Notes under the pieces: generated by a model | What the model was told of the DNA's origin: nothing | The model's database searches: none | Seen by the model: only the letters and a program-made list of their open reading frames with translations | Part shown: positions 23,250 through 34,633 of the stretch, piece by piece | Layout: the number at the start of each line of letters is the position of its first letter | Numbering within the stretch: position 1 is the first letter of the stretch | Assembly (NCBI GenBank): GCA_030248135.1 | Contig: JASANC010001878.1 | Location: forward strand, 44,316 to 108,315 | Direction of reading: 5' to 3' | Length of the DNA: 64,000 bases | Source: Theristus sp. LFF4_11 | Taxonomy: Eukaryota > Nematoda > Chromadorea > Monhysterida > Xyalidae | Made by a program: the position numbers and the translations under genes

Positions 23250-24958
23250 ATGCCACTGAACGCAGGTCACCAGTGGACGTTGCCTTTCAATTGTTGCAAA
23301 ATCGAAACGCTGGCAGGTATTCGTTTAAAAGAATTTTCATTCCGAAAAATTTTACTTTATCTTACAGTACACGCAGAAAAATTCTATTCCTATTCCGGAT
23401 CCTACTTCTGATCCTATTTCCAATCCCATTTTGAATCCTAATCCTGATCCTATTCCTCATCCTATTCCCAATCCTGATCCTACCCCTGATCCTGATCATG
23501 ATCCTACTTTGAATCCTATTCCTGATCCTATTCCTTCTCCTATTGTTGACGATTTTGTTGCACGGAGCATGGTAACGTACCGGAAATCGTTTCTTACACT
23601 CGTACAACACTTACGAAACATAAATTCGACGGCGCAGTGGCAGTTCATTGCAGCTCGGTGGACTGGCCGACCACGACCGTGCAGCAAATCTAACCAAATA
23701 AAAAACCAACAAACGAATGGCGTTTCGACCTAAGCACAAAACGTTAAAAATAGGATCCGGAATAAGATCAGGAGCAGGATCAAGATCAGGATCAGGAACG
23801 GGATCAGGAATAGCATTCAAATAAGATTAGGATTAGGATCAAAAAATAGAATTAGGATTCAAAATAAAATTATAACTAGGATCTAGATTAGGCTTTAAAA
23901 AAAATCGAATTCAAATAGGATCAGGAATAGAATTTGTGCGTGCACCACGTCAGAAATACCTCACTTCGGTTGCATGGCATGCAGTTAGTTTCTCAGTGTC
24001 AAAAAAACAGTTAAAACGTAACAACGAATTTCGGGCGTAGCAACTGGAATTATTTGAAAAGCTTTTCACAGAGTTCGTGATGGCAGCAGTAGCTGTGGCG
24101 TGTTTGGCGAGCATTGGCGAACTGCTGCGTGGTGTGCTCATTCTGCGACGACGACAAATGGCAGCCACAAACGTCACGAACGCTGTTGCCACCGAAAAAA
24201 CGCCACTCCTGGGCCAGTTTTAGAAAACTTAGGAGTCCAATTGTGCTACACCGCTGAAACATCGCAGTTCCGTTTTTCACGTAAACTGATTCGGTAATGT
24301 CTGCTCTTCAACGTGAAGTTGCAAAATTAAAATGTGTTGTCTCATGTTTTCATGCAGGCTCTCAGTGGTGTAGCACTATTGGGCTGCTAAGCTTTTATAA
24401 AACTGGCCCTGGCAGTTGAAACGAACACAAACAATTGCCAGGCTCATTGCAAATCACCTGTGCATGCTCTCAGGTTAGAAGTTTTACAATGTGTTTGGTT
24501 GTTTTTTTGGATGCAAGGACGCAGCTACAACTGCAAGCTGTCTTTCTTGTTTTAGCGCTGAGCGAGCGGATTATTTCTGCGTGCAACTGAAATCTGTTTC
24601 TTGGTATTTGCAAGGTTTATTGTTCATTTCCCCCCACGTGCCTCAGTAGCTTTCAGAAATCCGACTTTTTTCCGACTTGTTTCCAAAAACTGGCAATAAA
24701 ATTGTTTTCAGTTATCCAATGTCAAGTGTTCGAACAGCGGCAGTGTTTCAAATGGACGCTCTCATGTTGGAGTACCATTGTTTTCAAGTGCTCCAAACAC
24801 TGCTGGATTACTCGCTGATGCTGGTGGTAATGTCGATGAACGTTTGGCTGATGTTGGCCGTAACGCTCGGCTACACGATCACGCATTTTTGCACGTTGAC
24901 TTTTTTGGTCGAAAGATTTGAAGTCATAGATATTTCAGAAAAACGGTTTCACAGTTGA
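23250..24958 (+). CDS. CTR-family copper transporter 1 (N-terminal exon may be missing)
   Basis: Exons 23250-23316, 24072-24216 and 24712-24958 join in phase (459 nt, 152 aa from the ATG at 23250). Aligned with CTR 2, residues from CKIETLAEFVMAAVAVACL through GELLRG match TM1 without a gap. TM2 contains the MLVVM (MxxxM) copper-relay motif in LLDYSLMLVVMSMNVWLM, and TM3 reads AVTLGYTITHFC, with a degenerate GxxxG (G-x3-T). CTR proteins form trimers that import Cu(I) at the plasma membrane or export it from vesicles. The Met-rich extracellular part is short here (MPLNAGHQW), so an upstream exon may be missing, as both genes have a phase-1 intron at this border. The donor of exon 2 (CA|GTTTTA) lies inside a MITE. 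A foldback element sits in intron 1. Confidence 0.75.
23365..23950. mobile_element. Foldback-like element with degenerate CCTGAT/CCTATT arms
   Basis: The left arm (about 23375-23545) consists of degenerate hexamers such as CCTGATCCTATTCC; the right arm (about 23745-23935) holds the complementary AGGATCAGGAATAGG series. The outermost strings, CACGCAGAAAAATTCTATTCC and AGGAATAGAATTTGTGCGTG, are inverted. The ~200-bp centre is unique. It lies in an intron of CTR 1. Confidence 0.65.
24203..24418. mobile_element. Short palindromic MITE overlapping the end of a CTR 1 exon
   Basis: TCCTGGGCCAGTTTTAGAAA...GTGCTACACCGCTGA at the left is inverted at the right as CAGTGGTGTAGCACTA...TTATAAAACTGGCCCTGGCA. 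A third related copy occurs at about 49896-49950. The left arm overlaps the last codons and the splice donor of CTR 1 exon 2. Confidence 0.65.
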
Positions 24959-26385
24959 ACAGAGATTACGTTTCACCTGATATTATAAATTTTGCGGATC
25001 GACGGAAAATCGACAGATCTGTTAGTGCTTTGGAATACTATTGGCGTGTACACGTATACATATTCGCACAGTGTAACGATGAATTTTCTTCCGTTCGTTA
25101 AATCATACCAGTCGTGCAGAAACCTGATGCCGAAACGAGCAATAAGTTGTGTGTGTCATGTTTATTGGGTCGAATATTTCTTGGTGTCGTTGTTATTTTT
25201 GTTAAAAGCGACTCAAATCTCAAATCATATTATTATTGCTTGGCCCTGCATAAGTCTACAAACAAAAAAATGTAAACTTGTACTTTCTTCTCATTCCGCG
25301 CAAAAAGCTGGGTTTGTTTGCGTATCGTGCTGTGCGCTAGTTTTAGCGCCTCAAAGTTTTTTACTGGCATCTTACATAGTATTTATCAAACGTATAACGC
25401 GCACTCAAATCCAGTTTTTTTAAAGTTTGAACAGAATGATATCTTAGTGTTTTAGAAGATGGCGGTATATTAACACTGAGGCAAAATCATTGAGAATTTG
25501 GTAAGAGTCGTGTGTTGAAGATTTCTTTTGGATATCCGAATGAAACCTTGTTGAGATGAGAAAATGCACACCTTGCAAATCTTCATCATTTTTTCACATG
25601 CAATGCTCTTGTAATTTGTGAAGTTTTTTAATTTTATGTTTTTCTGATCTACGGTTTTCGAAATTTCTTTTTGCATTTTGATTCTTTGGATAATGTCATT
25701 TGGCGATCGTACGGTTATCGTCGCGCTCTGGTCAATGGGTTTATTTATTCACCTGTTCCTTTTGCGCTTTTATGTATTTTGTTTTTTATTGTTTTTAAAA
25801 TATGTGAAAGCAATGTTTTTATGCATACCAATTCTATAAAAGTCTGTGTTGCATGTATTTTGCTCACGCAACATGTTTTCAAATCAAGCTGCAGCCTTTT
25901 TACAACTCAATCATTGATTACATTTTATCATGCATTACATGTTTCCACTCAACGAACATGCACCGAGTCAAATAACCTTGTGTCTGCGGTTGCACGTACA
26001 TTAGGCCCTGTCAAACCACTGCTATCTGTTCAAAATGCAGCACATTTATACTGTTCATATGTTTTTTGCATTCAATGGCGCGTTGTTTGGCCCCATACAA
26101 TAAACATTTTATTACGTTTTTTATAATGCAAAGTTTGCGTTATTTTTGCCACCGCCGCGCTAAAAATCGCATGCCAAACGTATGAGCAAAATCTAAACAC
26201 TGCCTCTGAACGCTGTCGTTCATGCAATATGCAAACACGTAAACATATGTTCTTATGTTCTCTTGTCTGGCTTTCTGTTTGTGGTTTTTTAAACCCTAGA
26301 CATTTTTAATACGTTTTTTACTTCTTTGCAAAGCGCGTCACAAGGTGTCCATGCCGTAGATCTGCACGCCACTTCACATTCAATT
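24959..26385. other. Spacer between the two CTR genes, nothing recognised
   Basis: AT-rich; the longest frames (for example 24992-25423) lack family motifs and are rich in residues typical of non-coding translation. It should contain the CTR 1 3' end and the CTR 2 promoter. Confidence 0.5.
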
Positions 26386-27385
26386 ATGTCGCATGGTCAC
26401 CACGCACAATCCGCGCCGGTAGCCGAGACTGGTCAGCACATTTTAGGTTGCTTTATTTGCGAACGCAATTTTCATCACGAAACTGTGACATCATGTTTCA
26501 GAGCCGATGCCAGGTGAAGCTCACCACGATGAGTTTTCACTCAGCGGGCATGCATCGCGCCTGCACTTTGGCTACAACACCGAGCTGCTGTTTGCCTTTT
26601 GGCAAGTGCGCTCAGTATTCGGTAACTCAGAATTGTTCATGCAGCATTTTCATAGCACATGAGAAACTGTAGGAACCGCATTGACCGCAGTCACCGAACA
26701 GATAATAATTTTAGATTTCATCATTTTGCGTTGCAACAAAGTTCAATTCGGTGTTTTCGTGCATTTCTAAGTTCAGGTGTTCGTGTAGTGTTTACAGCGA
26801 TGCAAACTTGACTTTCAGCCCTTCTTGTTTCAATGGTTGCGCTGTTCTGCGTGTCGTTTGCGCTGGAGACTCTGAAGTGGGCGAGAGTGCGCCTGCGCCA
26901 CTCGAAGTACGCAGCAGCAAGCCTGCGGCGGGCGAGAGCGGCCTCGGCACGCGTGCTGCCAATGAACGAGCCAAGCAAACCGGCACACGGCGCGCCAGAA
27001 AACGCAGACGCGCAGTCGCGCTCACCGTCGACGCACAGCACCGCCGCAGACACCAGGTGGGGTCACTTGCGCTGTGCCTGTGCGTTTGTTGGTTTCCGGT
27101 GTGTTTCATGGGTGGCTGGTCAAGTGTAACGGACCGAGTTGCGGTGCTTGCAGCCAGCCACGTGTTTGTTGCAGCATTGCGCCGTGGGCGTACAACGCGC
27201 TGCAGTCGCTCTTGTACGCAGTGCAGGTGTTCGTGGCGTACGTGCTGATGCTGGTTGCGATGTCGTTCAACGTCTGGCTGATTGCTGCCATCGTCAGCGG
27301 CATCGCCGTCGCACACTTCATTCTCACGAGCGCCATGCCGTCAATCGAGCACGCGGCCTCATTCGCGGGTGATTGTTGTGAATGA
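26386..27385 (+). CDS. CTR-family copper transporter 2, 209 aa
   Basis: Four exons, 26386-26446, 26502-26621, 26819-27056 and 27175-27385, close exactly (630 nt). The N terminus is His/Met-rich (MSHGHHAQSAP, EAHHDEF), as expected for the extracellular copper-binding part. TM1 follows (HFGYNTELLFAFWQVRSVF, then VALFCVSFALETLKWAR, matching the family pattern ...E-x-L-K-x-x-R). A ~60-residue basic, Ala/Ser-rich cytosolic loop leads to TM2 with the MLVAM (MxxxM) motif in YVLMLVAMSFNVWL and TM3 SGIAVAHFIL (G-x3-A). The C terminus ends in DCCE, a cytosolic Cys pair comparable to the metal-handing HCH/CC ends of other CTRs. Role: Cu(I) transport. It is a tandem paralogue of CTR 1 with the same intron phases. 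Confidence 0.9.
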
Positions 27386-27429
27386 CTGTTGTTGTTCTTT
27401 GTAAAGTATACACGTTTTATCCTGCAAGC

Positions 27430-27623
27430 AACAAAACAAAAATGAAAGTCATGATTGAATGACAAGCAAAATGGAGGTCAGTCTGAGCAACAAAAATAAA
27501 AAAAAATGAAAGTCATGATTGGATGACAAACAAAATGAAAATCAGTCTAAGCAAAAAAAAATAAAAACTGAGAAGTCGCGAAGATCAGTTCAAGCAGAAC
27601 AAAAAGTTGAAGACCACACAAAG
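27430..27623. repeat. Left copy of ~195-bp inverted repeat flanking the telomeric array
   Basis: Contains AATGAAAGTCATGATTG...AAATGAAAATCAGTCTAAGC and GAAGTCGCGAAGATCAGTTC. The reverse complement recurs at 32693-32892 in the same order with roughly 85% identity by eye. A ~74-bp segment is duplicated inside each copy. Confidence 0.8.
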
Positions 27624-28054
27624 GTTATGGGGTCAGTGCCGAAGATGACAGACATTTTAGGTAGGGGGTACCTACCCGTGGTGCCATTTTTTGGGGCGGG
27701 GGGGGGGGTACGTGGGACCCCGGTCGCCTGCTAGGGTGAGTGCATCCGATGCTAATCGATTTATGAGTGGGGCTGTGCCGCCCCTTCCCCACCCGATTTT
27801 TTTATTAAAAATTTTTCAATTTAAAACGCTGTAAATTTCTAAAAATTTGTTAATATACAGTAGTTGTTTGTAAGACAAAATAACCTCATATTTTATTTAG
27901 TGCATGTCATGAACTTGGAAACTCAAAAAATTATAGTTTTTGAAGAAAAAAATTGTGATTTGTGAACAAAAATTTGTGATTTTGGGAACATTTTGAGAGG
28001 GGGTGGGTAACCACGTGAGGTACCGAGTCGGGAAGAGGGTGGGGGTACCTACGG

Positions 28055-30589
28055 GGCTTAGGCTTAGGCTTAGGCTTAGGCTTAGGCTTAGGCTTAGGCT
28101 TAGGCTTAGGCTTAGGCTTAGGCTTAGGCTTAGGCTTAGGCTTAGGCTTAGGCTTAGGCTTAGGCTTAGGCTTAGGCTTAGGCTTAGGCTTAGGCTTAGG
28201 CTTAGGCTTAGGCTTAGGCTTAGGCTTAGGCTTAGGCTTATGCTTAGGCTTAGGCTTAGGCTTAGGCTTAGGCTTAGGCTTAGGCGTAGGCTTAGGCGTA
28301 GGCTTAGGCTTAGGCTTAGGCTTAGGCTTAGGCGTAGGCTTAGGCTTAGGCTTAGGCTTAGGCTTAGGCTTAGGCTTAGGCTTAGGCTTAGGCTTAGGCT
28401 TAGGCTTAGGCTTAGGCTTAGGCTTAGGCTTAGGCTTAGGCGTAGGCTTAGGCTTAGGCGTAGGCTTAGGCTTAGGCTTAGGCTTAGGCTTAGGCTTAGG
28501 CTTAGGCTTAGGCTTAGGCTTAGGCTTAGGCTTAGGCTTAGGCTTAGGCTTAGGCTTAGGCTTAGGCTTAGGCTTAGGCTTAGGCTTAGGCTTAGGCTTA
28601 GGCTTAGGCTTAGGCTTAGGCTTAGGCTTAGGCTTAGGCTTAGGCTTAGGCTTAGGCTTAGGCTTAGGCTTAGGCTTAGGCTTAGGCTTAGGCTTAGGCT
28701 TAGGCTTAGGCTTAGGCTTAGGCTTAGGCTTAGGCTTAGGCTTAGGCTTAGGCTTAGGCTTAAGCTTAGGCTTAGGCTTAGGCTTAGGCTTAGGCTTAGG
28801 CTTAGGCTTAGGCTTAGGCTTAGGCTTAGGCTTAGGCTTAGGCTTAGGCTTAGGCTTAGGCTTAGGCTTAGGCTTAGGCTTAGGCTTAGGCTTAGGCTTA
28901 GGCTTAGGCTTAGGCTTAGGCTTAGGCTTAGGCTTAGGCTTAGGCTTAGGCTTAGGCTTAGGCTTAGGCTTAGGCTTAGGCTTAGGCTTAGGCTTAGGCT
29001 TAGGCTTAGGCTTAGGCTTAGGCTTAGGCTTAGGCTTAGGCTTAGGCTTAGGCTTAGGCTTAGGCTTAGGCTTAGGCTTAGGCTTAGGCTTAGGCTTAGG
29101 CGTAGGCTTAGGCTTAGGCTTAGGCTTAGGCTTAGGCTTAGGCTTAGGCTTAGGCTTAGGCTTAGGCTTAGGCTTAGGCTTAGGCTTAGGCTTAGGCTTA
29201 GGCTTAGGCTTAGGCTTAGGCTTAGGCTTAGGCTTAGGCTTAGGCTTAGGCTTAGGCTTAGGCTTAGGCTTAGGCTTAGGCTTAGGCTTAGGCTTAGGCT
29301 TAGGCTTAGGCTTAGGCTTAGGCTTAGGCTTAGGCTTAGGCTTAGGCTTAGGCTTAGGCTTAGGCTTAGGCTTAGGCTTAGGCTTAGGCTTAGGCTTAGG
29401 CTTAGGCTTAGGCTTAGGCTTAGGCTTAGGCTTAGGCTTAGGCTTAGGCTTAGGCTTAGGCTTGGGCTTAGGCTTAGGCTTAGGCTTAGGCTTAGGCTTA
29501 GGCTTAGGCTTAGGCTTAGGCTTAGGCGTAGGCGTAGGCTTAGGCGTAGGCGTAGGCTTAGGCTTAGGCTTAGGCTTAGGCTTAGGCTTAGGCTTAGGCT
29601 TAGGCTTAGGCTTAGGCTTAGGCTTAGGCTTAGGCTTAGGCTTAGGCTTAGGCTTAGGCTTAGGCTTAGGCTTAGGCTTAGGCTTAGGCTTAGGCTTAGG
29701 CTTAGGCTTAGGCTTAGGCTTAGGCTTAGGCTTAGGCTTAGGCTTAGGCTTAGGCTTAGGCTTAGGCTTAGGCGTAGGCTTAGGCTTAGGCTTAGGCTTA
29801 GGCTTAGGCTTAGGCTTAGGCTTAGGCTTAGGCGTAGGCTTAGGCGTAGGCTTAGGCGTAGGCTTAGGCGTAGGCTTAGGCTTAGGCTTAGGCTTAGGCT
29901 TAGGCTTAGGCTTAGGCTTAGGCTTAGGCTTAGGCTTAGGCTTAGGCTTAGGCTTAGGCTTAGGCTTAGGCTTAGGCTTAGGCGTAGGCTTAGGCGTAGG
30001 CTTAGGCTTAGGCTTAGGCTTAGGCTTAGGCTTAGGCTTAGGCTTAGGCTTAGGCTTAGGCTTAGGCTTAGGCTTAGGCTTAGGCTTAGGCTTAGGCTTA
30101 GGCTTAGGCTTAGGCTTAGGCTTAGGCTTAGGCTTAGGCTTAGGCTTAGGCTTAGGCTTAGGCTTAGGCTTAGGCTTAGGCTTAGGCTTAGGCTTAGGCT
30201 TAGGCTTAGGCTTAGGCTTAGGCTTAGGCTTAGGCTTAGGCTTAGGCTTAGGCTTAGGCTTAGGCTTAGGCTTAGGCTTAGGCTTAGGCTTAGGCTTAGG
30301 CTTAGGCTTAGGCTTAGGCTTAGGCTTAGGCTTAGGCTTAGGCTTAGGCTTAGGCTTAGGCTTAGGCTTAGGCTTAGGCTTAGGCTTAGGCTTAGGCTTA
30401 GGCTTAGGCTTAGGCTTAGGCTTAGGCTTAGGCTTAGGCTTAGGCTTAGGCTTAGGCTTAGGCTTAGGCTTAGGCTTAGGCTTAGGCTTAGGCTTAGGCT
30501 TAGGCTTAGGCTTAGGCTTAGGCTTAGGCTTAGGCTTAGGCTTAGGCTTAGGCTTAGGCTTAGGCTTAGGCTTAGGCTTAGGCTTAGGC
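28055..30589 (+). repeat. Interstitial telomeric array (TTAGGC)n, ~422 units
   Basis: An uninterrupted TTAGGC array in one orientation (G-rich strand is +) occupies about 2.53 kb. Variant units are rare and clustered: GTAGGC units at about 28285-28465, 29101, 29525-29545 and 29770-30000, and single ATGCTT, TAAGCT and TTGGGC units near 28250, 28760 and 29462. TTAGGC is the telomere repeat of Ascaris and Caenorhabditis and is the main evidence that the organism is a nematode. Unique sequence continues on both sides, so this is interstitial in the assembly. The long KP-, RL- and GL-repeat frames over the array are artefacts of the hexamer. Confidence 0.98.
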
Positions 30590-31476
30590 ACTCCCTACAC
30601 GTTCCAAACTTATCGAGTTTTGTCTTTGTCTGAGTTTATTATGGCTTTATAACAGTACTAACACACAAACTAACAAGAAATAAAAACATACTTGTTGTGT
30701 CGCTTGCCGCCACATTCGGCGGGCTCATCGTCTTCCTCTTGTCAACAATCGATCGTTGGTTCGAGTCGATGGTTCAGTCTCGACCTTGTGGCAAGATGGG
30801 GATCTTGAAACGATTTGTGCTCGACAATCACAGATTCAAACCTGGCAATTCGCATGAAAATTGAATGAAAGGTCACTTGCACAAACAAACATCACAAACA
30901 ACAGAATCATCCATGAGAGATAAACCAACTCAAATCGTAAAACGATACGGCACGTCACTGTTGGATTTCCGGTCGTTCGCATCTGACGCACAAACATCAC
31001 AAACAACAGGAACATTCATGAGAGATAAACCAACATGAGATAAAACAAAAAATGTCGATCATAGCCGTACGTCAGTTTTGGCCTTACGTCGGCGGTATCA
31101 CATGGTAAATGCAAAATACGCCGCAATCATAAATTGTACTAAAAATCGCACGAAAACAACATGATGAAATGAAAATTGACTGATTTGATCAAGCAACCGC
31201 AATCACAACAAAAAGTACATTTTCCATTGTTTAATTCTTATTTGACAACGTGCTAAGTGTGTGCAGAGGTTCAGAAGTTGATTTGATTGTTTTTTTTTCA
31301 GAAGCTCTTTTCGTCTTCGTCCATACCTGACGTATGCTGACGTATGCAGACGTACGTCGAAGTACGTCAGGCGCAAACGAACGCAAATCGTAAAATGATA
31401 CGGCACGTCACTTTAGGATTTCCGTTTGTTCGCATCTGACGTACGTCTGCATACTTTAGGTACAAACGGGCCTTTG

Positions 31477-32124
31477 GCGGTATTCATCCAGCAGACCGGT
31501 CACCCAGTAGACCGGTCGCACCAGAGAACTTCGTTCTGTTTTCTGGTAACATGCAACTTGTGGAGTGAAATACTGACTTTCGGTTTTCGGAATACGGTAA
31601 CGACTATTTTGGCTCTTGACACGATGTTCCCTGATCATCAAGCATTAGTACTGAGCCCCGACTATTGTACTCTTGACTCTTGGGACAATTTTTTTACGAT
31701 TATCCTTGCTAAACCACAGGGCACCTACAGAATTGTGTTGCCAACATAAAGGTGTTTTGCTATTGCAACACCTTATGAGAAAAAATTACGTCTCATACCG
31801 AAGCAATGAAGAAGTTCTGTAGGTGTCCTGAGGCTTCGAAAGCCTTAATTGGGAAAATCGTGGATATAACATTCAGTGGGTTCAATAATGTTCAATTAAA
31901 TTCAATGGGTAAATTCAGTATTTGACTGTGTTTCATGCTTTTAGAGATATTTCAATAAAAATCCTCAACCATCAGAAAAGATCGTGTCGACTGCAAGTGG
32001 TCGTTACAGTACTCCGTTAGCTTAAACTTCTATTAGTTCACATTACAAGTGGTCTGCGCGTTAACACACGAAGTTTTCTGGTGTGACCGGTCTATTGGGT
32101 GACCGGTCTGCTTGAAGAATACCC
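31477..32124. mobile_element. MITE with GGTATTC...AGACCGGTC ends
   Basis: Left end GCAGACCGGTCACCCAGTAG and ACCGGTCGCACCAGAGAACTT recur inverted at 32070-32124 with a few changes. The ~55-bp arms enclose ~540 bp without coding. Confidence 0.7.
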
Positions 32125-32142
32125 ACTATGCTTAGGCTTAGC

Positions 32143-32345
32143 TGGATACATCAGCGGAATACATCAGCTACTGGATAGCGGCGGGTTGACACACGTTGAC
32201 GAGGCCAGCGTGGATACATCAGCGGAATACATCAGCTACTGGATAGTGGCGAGTTGACACACGTTGACGAGGCCAGCGTGGATACATCAGCGGAATACAT
32301 CAGCTACTGGATAGTGGCGGGTTGACACACGTTGACGAGGCCAGC
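32143..32345. repeat. Three copies of a 68-bp tandem repeat
   Basis: GGATACATCAGCGGAATACA and GTTGACACACGTTGACGAGG recur every 68 bp, nearly identical. Confidence 0.9.
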
Positions 32346-32692
32346 GTAGAACGCGTTGAAGCACAGTTTCACAGTTGGCGTGCACAGCCGTGTTGGCACT
32401 GTACGACGGCACAATGGGATCCGAACCGTTGAAACTGCCAGCAGCAACCCTTGACGATTGTGCCTGTGCAGTTGCGCAGCTTCATGGTGATGATGACTTC
32501 TCTAGCGCCCGCTGAGAGTGTCCGCTGGTGCCAGTCATTTGCTGCCGGTAGATGACGAATAACGGAATAGAGCATAATGAATTCCGATGTTCCATTTTTT
32601 CGCTTTTTATACGTGTCGTGCAGATAATTACAAAAAAATGTAGTAATTGCCCATCATTAAAACTTGGAAGTGAATCTAATTTGGATAGTTAT

Positions 32693-32892
32693 TGACTTTT
32701 TTGTCTGGTCTTCAACTTTCTTGTTCTGCTTGAACTAATCTTCGCGACTTCTCAAATTTTATTTGTTTTGCTCAGACTGATCTTCATTTTGTTTGTCATT
32801 CAACCAAGACTTTCATTTTATTATTTTTGCTAAAACTGATCTTCATTTTGTTTGTCATTCAATCATGACTTTTATTTTTGTTTTGTTTGTGT
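32693..32892. repeat. Right copy of the ~195-bp inverted repeat flanking the telomeric array
   Basis: Reverse complement of the segment at 27430-27623, including its internal duplication (TGATCTTCATTTTGTTTGTC occurs twice). Confidence 0.8.
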
Positions 32893-33017
32893 AGATAAAA
32901 TTTGTACATTTTACGTCATCTTGAAAATACGCAGCTGATAAGATCGTTCGTTACATTCATTTCATGGACAAAAATATGTTTTGTTATCCGATAAGTTTTT
33001 CAAAAATCTTTGCCAAG

Positions 33018-34633
33018 TCAAGCGCAGCACAGGGCTTTCGAATAGGCAGCACGAAAAGTCGGCTGAAACAACGACACGACGCGGCATCGATTGTAAACGT
33101 TTCTGCATTATTGAAACAGAACTTTTCAAGAACTCACCATCAGCAGGTAAATAACCGGATTCCAGAGAATCGCAATCTCATGCCACAAGCCAGCACTCAG
33201 TTTCCACACTGCTTTGTACTCACTAAAATGTACACTGAGAAACACATTTTATTTTATAATGTCAGTAAACGATAGCCAACCAAGTGTACCAACCAACCTA
33301 GAGACCAGTCCATCGCCGAGGCGGGACGCCAAAAAACTGATCCAGACCGGCAGCCATGCAACGTTGAATTTGATCAGCACAAACGACATGGTCAGAATTT
33401 CCTGGGTGATAAAATGAAAATAAGTTGTCCCCTTTTTAGTAAACTGAGTTTCAACCATTAAAAAATCCCCTGCTGAACCTTTCTAAAATAGATTGCTTTC
33501 TCTTGTGCGTTGCGCGCCCACACGCGCACAGCAAGCACCACAAACAAAACGTCTGCCAGCACTGTGAACACGGCGCCACCTGTGAATGCCACCCAGTCGT
33601 TGAACCATTTGAACCACTGCTCTTTCGGTGCACTGCATTCCATGAAACCCGCCGAGTTTCTGGTCAGCGCTCTGCAGAACAACGAACGTCACTGATCAAA
33701 ACAGTTTTAAAACGTGAAATTAATAAAATTGCCACAGTTCCTACGAACACGGAAAATAATAAAATGCTAGAGGAGAACGCAGTTCCGGGCTATTACCGGA
33801 CCGTATTATAGCCTGAGAATAGCCTGGAAATGCTTGCAGATAAAAGAATCAAACTTCTACAAAAATGGTAATGACCCCAAAACAAGTAGAATCACCGGGA
33901 GAGCGCAACAGCCGCTACACAAGCGTCAGTGTGCAGCCTACTGTACCTGAATGCTCCCCACGGTATTGCGAGTGCCAGTGAAAGAATCCATACAACGAGA
34001 CACACGAGCAGTGCCGTCGAAGTGCGCCACTGCAGGTCTTTCGGGCGCACGCTTTTGTGCAGCTCGTAGAAACAGCGCACAGAGAGCGCGATCAGACTGA
34101 GGATTTCAATGTGGAACGCGGTGTCCAGCACAATCGGGCGAACTTGGCACAGCCACGGCGCCCAGCGAGGCTCGAAGTCGCCCGCGTACAACTTGCCTGC
34201 AAAGTGAGCATCGGTGCGGTGCAGGAAACACGGCCTGTGTGTTGTGCGCCTCCAAAATGTGCTGCAAGTTACCGCTTGCCGACAATAAACATCAGCATGC
34301 TTGCGCCAGGGCATGACTAATCTGGTCTGCAGTGGTACAGTAAGTAATACAGTTTGCTACCCAGTCAAAGTACAGTACTGATGTTCAACAAAGAAGACGC
34401 TGACCTCTGAATCCCCAAGGTACGACAAAAATAGCCTCGAGAATGTACCAGAACGATGTCGCCCAAAAGAACACGTTTGTGGGGCGTTGTTTCAGATGGA
34501 CACTGGTTGGAATCACGGCGCAAACGACGCAGTTTGCAAGAACACCAACAACAGCAAATGAAATGTAGCCAATGTGCCAGAGCACCGCTGCTTCTGTGTC
34601 CGTGCCCACTGGCACGCTCGTGTTGTCGGCCAT
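33018..34633 (-). CDS. Rhodopsin-class (class A) G-protein-coupled receptor, 310 aa
   Basis: Six exons, 34633-34405, 34196-33947, 33671-33479, 33401-33271, 33222-33138 and 33062-33018, close exactly (933 nt). TM1 is GYISFAVVGVLANCVVCAV (G-x3-N); TM3 starts after a conserved Cys (APWLCQVRPIV) and ends SLIALSVRCFYEL, where D/E-R-Y is replaced by RCF; TM4 VVWILSLALAIPW keeps its Trp and Pro. TM5 is VFTVLADVLFVVLAV; TM6 SFVLIKFNVAWLPVW has the W-x-P; TM7 has NPVIY; the last exon encodes helix 8 with palmitoylatable cysteines (PTFRAAYSKALCCA). The N terminus (MADNTSVPVG) has an N-glycosylation site and no signal peptide. The usual TM2 Asp is absent. The fold is secure; the ligand is unknown. Degenerate DRY and missing TM2 Asp suggest a divergent orphan receptor, perhaps of peptide type. 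Confidence 0.88.

Larger units (their letters stand above)
30590..32692. other. Repeat-rich spacer right of the telomeric array
   Basis: Contains a diverged direct duplication (30934-31000 and 31384-31445, AATCGTAAAA.GATACGGCACG), a MITE (31477-32124) and a 68-bp tandem repeat (32143-32345). At 32350-32580 both strands are open and Cys-containing (for example + CTAVLALYDGTMGSEPLKL after an acceptor, ending at a TGA near 32514), but no partner exon was found, so it is not called a gene. Confidence 0.5.

Noticed and set aside
24992..25423. 143-codon plus-strand frame between the CTR genes
   Set aside because: No domain, no splice support, and AT-rich non-coding composition.
27931..30652. Very long open frames encoding KP, RL or GL repeats (up to 886 codons)
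   Set aside because: They arise because a hexamer array has no stops in several frames; they follow the TTAGGC array exactly and start and end at its borders.
32350..32580. Open frames with several cysteines on both strands
   Set aside because: Neither strand could be given a partner exon; the two readings are equally plausible, so no gene was called.
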